Assembly: GCA_023395555.1 (NCBI GenBank)
Contig: JAEWYQ010000042.1
Location: 1-18,596 of the forward strand
DNA: 18,596 nt
Source of the DNA: Bacillota bacterium
GTDB lineage: Bacteria; Bacillota; Clostridia; Lachnospirales; Lachnospiraceae
Direction: 5' to 3'
Shown here one piece after another: positions 14,812 through 18,596 of the stretch. Within the stretch, counting starts at the first letter, position 1, and every line of letters begins with the position of its first letter. The notes beneath the pieces were generated by a model. It did not search any database. It saw only the letters and a program-made list of their open reading frames with translations, and was not told the DNA's origin. Made by a program: the position numbers and the translations under genes.

Positions 14812-15771
14812 CTATATTATCTTTGATTCCTTATTAAGTTTACCTACTGCAAAGTTAGCGCTTAATAGCAATATACAATTGGTTATTCCTTTAAAAAGAC
14901 CAATTGCCGTACTAACGCCATAATCAGCTGATTGTAGGAAAGTAATACGGTAAATATAGGTATCGATGATATCTGCTGCTTTATAAACCGTTGGATTATA
15001 TAAGTTAAATATCTGATCGAAATTACCACTCAACAACCCCCCCACTTGTAAAACCAACAGGATAGCAGCTGTTGATTTTATTGCAGGCCATGTTATATGT
15101 AAAGCACTTTTGAAACGATTCGCCCCGTCAATTCTTGCACTTTCATAGAGGGCTGGATCAATACCGGCTATTGCTGCCATATAAATTATACAAGTCCAAC
15201 CTGCTTCTTTCCAAATATCAGTAAAAACTAATATTCCTCGAAATATAGCGCCGTTACTTAACCATGGAACAGATGCCTCTCCGAGAGAGTTTATTAATCC
15301 ATTAACCGCTCCGTCTGTTGAAAACAATGCGAGCATGATACCACTTATCGTTATCCAGGATAAAAAGTGTGGTAAAGTTAAAATAATCTGTAATACTTTC
15401 CTTAATTTGTTCGATATAATCTCATTTATCCCTATCGCTAATAAAATTGGTACCGGAAAACCTACAATAAGTTTCAAGAAAGAAATCTCTATTGTATTTT
15501 TAACTGAAACCCAAAATTCCGTTCTGGCAAATAATTTCGTGAAATTATTCAAGTAAACCCAATCACTGCCCCATATCCCTTTACCAACGCTGTATTTTTT
15601 AAATGCTAATTGAATACCATACATTGGCGCATAAGAAAATACCAAAAAAAATACAATTCCAAATAAAGCAATCAGATAAAGACTACGGTAATACCAAATT
15701 TCTTTTAGTAATTTACGTCTTTTTATTTTTTTTTCTGAAGAAGCTTCTTCATTAATATTAAAAGTTCTCAA
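14812..15771 (-). CDS. ABC transporter permease, LplB type (oligo- or polysaccharide uptake)
   Basis: 319 residues. A Lys-rich cytoplasmic N-terminus is followed by TM1 at about 31-50. The signature YAPMYGIQLAFKKYSVGKGI is typical of LplB permeases. The EAA loop (ALYESARIDGANRFKSALHI) is at about 208-230, and the C-terminus ends with AIGLFKGITNCILLLSANFA. The start appears to be TTG at 15771 with AAGGA about 10 nt upstream; no ATG gives a full-length protein. LplB normally works with an LplC/YtcP permease and a large binding protein, both missing here, so the transporter is unlikely to work alone. A promoter with a palindrome lies about 110 nt upstream. Confidence 0.88.
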   Translation of the reverse strand: MRTFNINEEASSEKKIKRRKLLKEIWYYRSLYLIALFGIVFFLVFSYAPMYGIQLAFKKYSVGKGIWGSDWVYLNNFTKLFARTEFWVSVKNTIEISFLKLIVGFPVPILLAIGINEIISNKLRKVLQIILTLPHFLSWITISGIMLALFSTDGAVNGLINSLGEASVPWLSNGAIFRGILVFTDIWKEAGWTCIIYMAAIAGIDPALYESARIDGANRFKSALHITWPAIKSTAAILLVLQVGGLLSGNFDQIFNLYNPTVYKAADIIDTYIYRITFLQSADYGVSTAIGLFKGITNCILLLSANFAVGKLNKESKII

Positions 15772-15880
15772 TTAGATCTTCCTTTCTTGGTCTCTATTCG
15801 AGTCGATACAATCGTGTAGAATCATATTTAGAGAATTTAGATGCTTTTTCTGCGGATCCTTTTTGATTGTTTAAAAATAT

Positions 15881-15920
15881 TATATATGACTTAATAAGTA
15901 TATAATCAAACTTACTTATT
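15881..15920 (-). promoter_or_regulatory. Promoter of the LplB-type gene with an overlapping operator-like palindrome
   Basis: TTGATT (15904-15909), a 17-bp spacer and TATATA (15881-15886) form a promoter on the minus strand. A perfect 8-12-8 inverted repeat, AATAAGTA (15893-15900) and TACTTATT (15913-15920), surrounds the -35 box. A protein bound there would compete with RNA polymerase, which suggests repression. Confidence 0.6.
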
Positions 15921-16025
15921 TAAAATGTTTAATGGTTCGCTATTATGGTATTAAAATCAGATTCTCCATGGTTTCGCAGCTGCACTTAGCTTAGTATAGC
16001 TCCACCACTCCGGATCTTTTGACAC

Positions 16026-16427
16026 TTACTTAATAGAAAAAATGCAGAAAGCCTTGAAATCCTCCCTCATTCCTTGTGAGGTAGTAAAATCACCAGCTAT
16101 TAATAAACCTAATATTTCTCCACTAAATACCCAATTGATGCCACTCTCCGGCACCTTTTTGAATTTGCGGAAATTCTTCAACTCCTTGGAGTATTGAAGA
16201 AAAACGATAAGGAGGGAATCTGTAGGAATAGCGAAAATACGCTGCAGAATTAATGCCCAAAGCATTGCATGAAGAGGGTATTTACGAGGTCTTCCGATTG
16301 ATGCATAAAAATGATTTCGAAAAGAGATCGAAATAAACTCACACCCGTTGAAACGTGCGCCCGCCAGGCGCACTATAAAACGAAAGAAGCCAATCGCAAC
16401 AGCAATCAACTTCTTTCGACAAAACAT
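16026..16427 (-). pseudogene. Transposase fragment (DUF772/IS1182-like N-terminal region)
   Basis: The 133-codon frame contains FNGCEFISISFRNHFYASIG and RPRKYPLHAMLWALILQRIF, then AIPTDSLLIVFLQYSKELKN. This is the recognisable N-terminal part of DUF772-type transposases (Y-x-x-x-G-R-P-x-K-Y...LxLQ...IPTD). Similarity stops after KFKKVPESG, and the remaining 37 residues look out of frame. The catalytic DDE region is missing, so the copy is dead. The first 25 or so residues also do not look like the family start. It lies 11 nt from a tRNA-Leu fragment. No terminal inverted repeats were found by eye. Confidence 0.65.
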
Positions 16428-16438
16428 TATGATGCGCC

Positions 16439-16491
16439 GCAGTTGAGGGGACTTGAACCCCTACCCACGTTAAGCGAACTAGAACCTGAAT
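16439..16491 (-). pseudogene. 3' half of tRNA-Leu(CAG), probable attachment-site remnant
   Basis: On the minus strand the sequence begins in the anticodon loop (ATTCAGGT, anticodon CAG). It continues through the 3' anticodon stem TCTAG, a long class II variable arm, the T-arm AGGGGTTCAAGTCCCCT and a 7-nt acceptor strand CAACTGC. This matches the 3' half of bacterial tRNA-Leu. The 5' half (acceptor, D-arm, 5' anticodon stem) is absent, so it cannot be a working tRNA. Such 3' halves, starting near the anticodon, are what integrases leave at the far end of an inserted element. The terminal 22 bp recur at 4433-4454. Confidence 0.75.
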
Positions 16492-16573
16492 TCTGTGAGG
16501 TGATTATTTTGTTTTATTCTTAAGTTAATTTCTTTATTTCTTGTACTTTTCATATTGAGATTTTTCTATAATG

Positions 16574-16774
16574 TTACATGGATTCTATTGTTTTATACCG
16601 TAGTTGCATTCCCAATTGCATTCCCAAATGGGTTTTCAATCGCTTATAGCATCGTTTTACACCGATTATAATGGAAGCATGGATTTCACTATCTTCTAAA
16701 CGGGATAAAAGACAACATAGTTCATTGCCTATATTGATCATCATTTGATTTTTAAGAAGATTGAACACTCCCAT
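16574..16774 (-). CDS. Small hypothetical protein
   Basis: 66 residues, not recognised. The ATG lies 1 nt after the stop of the DUF4160 gene and has AAAGGAT about 9 nt upstream, so it is likely to be translated with that gene if real. The protein is helical in appearance and mildly basic (VKRCYKRLKTHL). It ends with a duplicated LGMQ produced by a 12-bp tandem repeat, which suggests the C-terminus is under little constraint. It is the last frame of a cassette of overlapping small genes. Confidence 0.4.
   Translation of the reverse strand: MGVFNLLKNQMMINIGNELCCLLSRLEDSEIHASIIIGVKRCYKRLKTHLGMQLGMQLRYKTIESM
16604..16627. repeat. 12-bp perfect tandem duplication
   Basis: TTGCATTCCCAA occurs twice in direct succession (16604-16615, 16616-16627). 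It adds four codons in frame (LGMQ repeated) near the end of the 66-residue frame. Confidence 0.9.
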
Positions 16775-16775
16775 G

Positions 16776-17063
16776 CTATTTTATCCTTTTGAAGTCTCCT
16801 CCCATATTATTTGATTTCCATTTGTCCTCTATGATGTCTATATTTTTACTTATCCATTCTTGTATAATATTCATATCTTGTGTGCCAACAGAACCATACT
16901 CTGCGACTGTGGAGGTTCCATCACTGTGAACCCATATCTTCGCAGAGCCTCTTTCTATAGGCTTATCTTTGTTGGCATGAACATGTATTACACCTTCATT
17001 TAAACAAAGCATTGTATAGTACAGCCAATACCCCGCTATTTTATTTTCTGTGTATTTGCCCAT
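16776..17063 (-). CDS. DUF4160-like small protein
   Basis: 95 residues. The segment VIHVHANKDKPIERGSAKIW followed by acidic, Ile-rich helices (MNIIQEWISKNIDIIEDKWK) resembles DUF4160. Members have a conserved HVHV/HIHV-type motif (H27 and H29 here) and often sit in two-gene, toxin-antitoxin-like or mobile-element cassettes; their activity is not established. The start overlaps the end of the preceding 92-residue gene by 28 nt and has GGGGGA about 8 nt upstream. Its stop is 1 nt before the next start. This tight packing indicates an operon. Confidence 0.6.
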   Translation of the reverse strand: MGKYTENKIAGYWLYYTMLCLNEGVIHVHANKDKPIERGSAKIWVHSDGTSTVAEYGSVGTQDMNIIQEWISKNIDIIEDKWKSNNMGGDFKRIK

Positions 17064-17314
17064 TGCATTAATCCCCCAAGCAGAAATTCCTTATTCCTTT
17101 CAACTAATAGCATTACCTTATATTTATTGGCTTCAGATAGGTTTGAACTGCTCAGTAACAGCTGATTATTAACTGCCCTGAAATGTGCCATTGTTTTTGT
17201 ATTTTTCAGGTTGATAACAGTTACTATTGGCATTCCTTCATTTATACTAAATAAAAATGCCATGTCTGATACTATCATATATGCAGATTCTTTTATATGC
17301 TCTGTCTTATTCAT
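17036..17314 (-). CDS. Hypothetical protein in DUF4160 cassette
   Basis: 92 residues, not recognised. It has predicted alternating strands (MPIVTVINLKN, KYKVMLLVERNKEFLLGGL) and no signal peptide or membrane segment. The ATG directly follows the preceding TGA (TGAATG) and has GAGGT 8 nt upstream. Its 3' end overlaps the DUF4160 gene by 28 nt. The close coupling suggests that the two products act together. DUF4160 genes often neighbour a small DUF2442 gene, but I cannot show that this is one. Confidence 0.6.
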   Translation of the reverse strand: MNKTEHIKESAYMIVSDMAFLFSINEGMPIVTVINLKNTKTMAHFRAVNNQLLLSSSNLSEANKYKVMLLVERNKEFLLGGLMQWANTQKIK

Positions 17315-17614
17315 TCACCTACACCTCACTTCTATTTCTGCTATTGTTATCCCTGCTAACTGTTTCTCTAAATATTTAATGTATTCCCTATCGTAGTTGT
17401 CATTCTCTAATGCTCCTAATATATCAATATATTCTTCCCCATAATTTGTCTCTACTTCAAAATAACCCGTATCATAGTCTATCACTTTATAAATGTTATC
17501 TAACTTCTTAGGCACGCTAAATGATAGATTATTTTTCTTATATTTTATGTCTATTAAATTTAATGTCCTGTCTAAGTATAGATACAGTCTATTATTAGTA
17601 TCAGTTTGTTTCAA
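17315..17614 (-). CDS. Hypothetical protein in DUF4160 cassette, TTG start
   Basis: 99 residues, not recognised. The content is mixed strands and helices, rich in Tyr, Asp and Asn (VIDYDTGYFEVETNYGEEYI), with no membrane segment. I prefer the TTG at 17614 because AAAGGAG lies 9 nt upstream and because it then overlaps the end of the preceding (frameshifted) gene by 14 nt, as elsewhere in this cassette. An ATG at 17659 would give 114 residues but has no ribosome binding site and would overlap more. The stop abuts the next start codon. Confidence 0.55.
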   Translation of the reverse strand: MKQTDTNNRLYLYLDRTLNLIDIKYKKNNLSFSVPKKLDNIYKVIDYDTGYFEVETNYGEEYIDILGALENDNYDREYIKYLEKQLAGITIAEIEVRCR

Positions 17615-17954
17615 CCTTCTCTGCTCCTTTCTCCGGGATTCGTTCTTGATTTTTTGCATCAGATTTTTGCTGATACATCTGCAGTACCTTTTTTCTGTTT
17701 TCCAAGCATTTTATCTTACTGGCAATTACTTCTTCACCCGGATAGCTATAGTGTCTATTTTAATAGCCTGTATAGGGTTTCCTTTAACTTTTCTATTTCA
17801 CCTAATCCGTAAACTTTTTCTATTGGTATATGGTCAGAATGCAAATTGTCTTCTGACCATATAGGTTACGACCAAACCAAAAACGGTATGATGATAAAAA
17901 CGGCACTCCCTCATGATTAATATGCTCCGTAAAAATATCAAGGTAATCTTTCAT
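17601..17954 (-). pseudogene. Frameshifted first gene of the small-gene cassette
   Basis: Not recognised. The start is well formed: ATG at 17954 with AAGGAT upstream gives MKDYLDIFTEHINHEGVPFL and runs to a stop at 17820. A second frame carries SDHIPIEKVYGLGEIEKLKE to a stop inside an A-run. A third carries HYSYPGEEVIASKIKCLENR through QMYQQKSDA to TGA at 17601. One extra A near 17780 would explain the second break, and an indel in or near the hairpin at 17827-17863 the first. The third segment ends inside the start of the next gene, like the other overlaps here. The alternative is that only the 44-residue first frame is translated. Confidence 0.5.
17827..17863. repeat. 13-bp perfect inverted repeat (hairpin)
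   Basis: TATATGGTCAGAA (17827-17839) and TTCTGACCATATA (17851-17863) are perfect complements with an 11-nt loop. There is no T-run, so it is not a standard terminator. It lies at the point where the frame of the first cassette gene breaks. Confidence 0.9.
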
Positions 17955-17965
17955 AACGCTATCCT

Positions 17966-17987
17966 TCTAAAATACTTATATTTTAGA
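17966..17987. promoter_or_regulatory. Operator-like inverted repeat before the cassette start
   Basis: A perfect 9-4-9 palindrome (TCTAAAATA, CTTA, TATTTTAGA) sits directly upstream of the ribosome binding site of the first cassette gene. It could be a repressor site or an RNA hairpin controlling translation. Confidence 0.5.
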
Positions 17988-18038
17988 GGAAAAGGCCCGA
18001 AATGACAGAACGTTATTCTCATTCTTTTTCTTTGATAT

Positions 18039-18068
18039 TTTATACTTTATGATTGGCACAATCCTCAA
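18039..18068 (-). promoter_or_regulatory. Likely promoter of the small-gene cassette
   Basis: On the minus strand TTGAGG (18063-18068) is followed after 18 bp by TATAAA (18039-18044). The leader to the ATG at 17954 would be about 80 nt and would include the palindrome at 17966-17987. Confidence 0.45.
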
Positions 18069-18130
18069 TATAATTATAACACAACTTCATAAAGAATCAA
18101 TTCCGGGATTTGTAATATCATATATAGTAG

Positions 18131-18471
18131 AAGACTGGGGAAGATGGTTATCATTATAAGCTATCAGGAAAATCAGATAGGGATGTTTTGCTTTCTTCTT
18201 CATATATCCCATCCTGTATATTGAAGAACCTATTATTTCTATGCTAAAAAAACATCGAAAACAGCAGTTGGAAAGGGGTCTATTGTGTGGTGATGCCTAT
18301 AGCAATAGTGGGTTTGTATTTACGAATGATTACGGCAACATAATACACCCCAGAAGTATACAAGATCATTTTAAAAGAGTTGAAAAAAAGATGGAATTAC
18401 CCGATTTTCATTTCCATTGTTTGAGGCATACTGCGGCTTCAATCATGTTGTATCAAGGGGTCGATATAAAA
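18131..18471 (+). pseudogene. Tyrosine recombinase (phage-type integrase) remnant, C-terminal domain only
   Basis: Two adjacent frames make one integrase segment. The first (18131-18211) encodes KTGEDGYHYKLSGKSDRDVL, the beta-hairpin region. The second (18211-18471) encodes EEPIISMLKKHRKQQLERGL, then FVFTNDYGNIIHPRSIQDHF and HFHCLRHTAASIMLYQGVDI. The last has the conserved H-x-L-R-H box with the second catalytic Arg. A one-base indel near 18211 separates the frames. There is no N-terminal SAM-like domain and no start. Similarity ends at VDIK, so the distal His/Trp box and catalytic Tyr are missing. It is the only plus-strand gene remnant in the right half and fits the nearby tRNA fragment. 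Confidence 0.8.
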
Positions 18472-18480
18472 CCTGGATTC

Positions 18481-18506
18481 CCGCCGTCTCATAACGAGAC
18501 GGGCGG
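18481..18506. terminator. GC-rich hairpin at the end of the right-edge gene
   Basis: CCGCCGTCTC (18481-18490) pairs with GAGACGGGCGG (18496-18506) with one bulged G and a 5-nt loop. It overlaps the minus-strand stop codon at 18489-18491. On the minus strand only a short TTTT follows, after about 10 nt, so termination is possible but not certain. It also marks where integrase similarity ends. Confidence 0.45.
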
Positions 18507-18596
18507 CTCCACTCCAAGCTTAAGGTATAGGTCTTTTTGCTTTTCAAGGATTTCCCCGACACGAAGGTCCTGACCAGGATTTTCAAAGCATTCAAT
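18489..18596 (-). CDS. C-terminal end of an unknown gene (5' partial, continues past the window)
   Basis: 35 codons remain open from the right edge, reading IECFENPGQDLRVGEILEKQ, then KDLYLKLGVEPPVSL and TGA. The charged helical composition looks like real coding sequence. I cannot assign a family from so short a piece. It replaces the missing end of the integrase, so an insertion or rearrangement joined the two here. Confidence 0.5.
   Translation of the reverse strand: MECFENPGQDLRVGEILEKQKDLYLKLGVEPPVSL

Noticed and set aside
16311..16523. Plus-strand open frame across the tRNA fragment
   Set aside because: It is antisense to the transposase fragment and tRNA remnant, with no supporting signals.
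17493..17864. Plus-strand frames rich in Phe and Leu
   Set aside because: They are antisense to the small-gene cassette, whose minus-strand frames overlap in an operon-like way with ribosome binding sites.

Overview
The window looks like chromosomal DNA of a spore-forming, low-GC Gram-positive anaerobe, most likely a Lachnospiraceae-type Clostridium. The reasons are an exosporium-type collagen-like protein, two YesM/YesN-type two-component systems beside carbohydrate ABC transporter genes, a DUF6273 protein, AGGAGG-like ribosome binding sites and AT-rich intergenic DNA. Nearly all genes are on the minus strand. The exceptions are the collagen-like gene at the left edge and an integrase remnant at the right.

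Layout. (1) 1-774: the 3' end of a collagen-like spore-surface gene, followed by a strong terminator. (2) 1110-3286: a MerR-type regulator, a DUF6273 protein and a pyridoxamine-phosphate-oxidase-like protein. The regulator has a textbook MerR promoter (19-bp spacer with a dyad inside). (3) 3405-3908: a Nudix hydrolase, with the decayed tail of a GH31 glycosidase upstream of it. (4) 4570-11288: a complete sugar-uptake module transcribed right to left: YesM-type kinase, YesN/AraC-type response regulator, lipoprotein solute-binding protein, and two permeases. It has no ATPase gene, which is usual where a shared MsmK-type ATPase serves several importers. (5) 11476-11894: gene debris. (6) 11910-15771: a second, AT-richer and degraded sugar module. 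It keeps an LplB-type permease, a response regulator that has lost its receiver domain, and an intact YesM-type kinase; the second permease and binding protein are missing. (7) 16026-18596: mobile-element debris. This holds a transposase fragment, the 3' half of a tRNA-Leu(CAG), a tightly overlapping cassette of small genes including a DUF4160 protein, a frameshifted gene, a truncated tyrosine recombinase, and the end of one more unknown gene.

How the parts work together. In the complete module the kinase probably senses an extracellular sugar or oligosaccharide. The regulator then activates the promoter in front of the binding-protein gene. A terminator between the binding-protein gene and the permease genes would keep binding protein in excess over the channel subunits.

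The most unusual structure is non-coding. A terminator-plus-promoter cassette is repeated at both ends of the complete module (4164-4425 and 11300-11474). A 39-nt sequence flanks the binding-protein gene as an inverted pair, so the mRNA leader is complementary to the intercistronic region, and a third copy lies in the kinase gene. A 22-bp stretch matching a tRNA 3' end occurs at 4433 and again at 16439, in the same orientation, about 12 kb apart. Together these suggest a region built by tandem duplication, tRNA-targeted integration and deletion.
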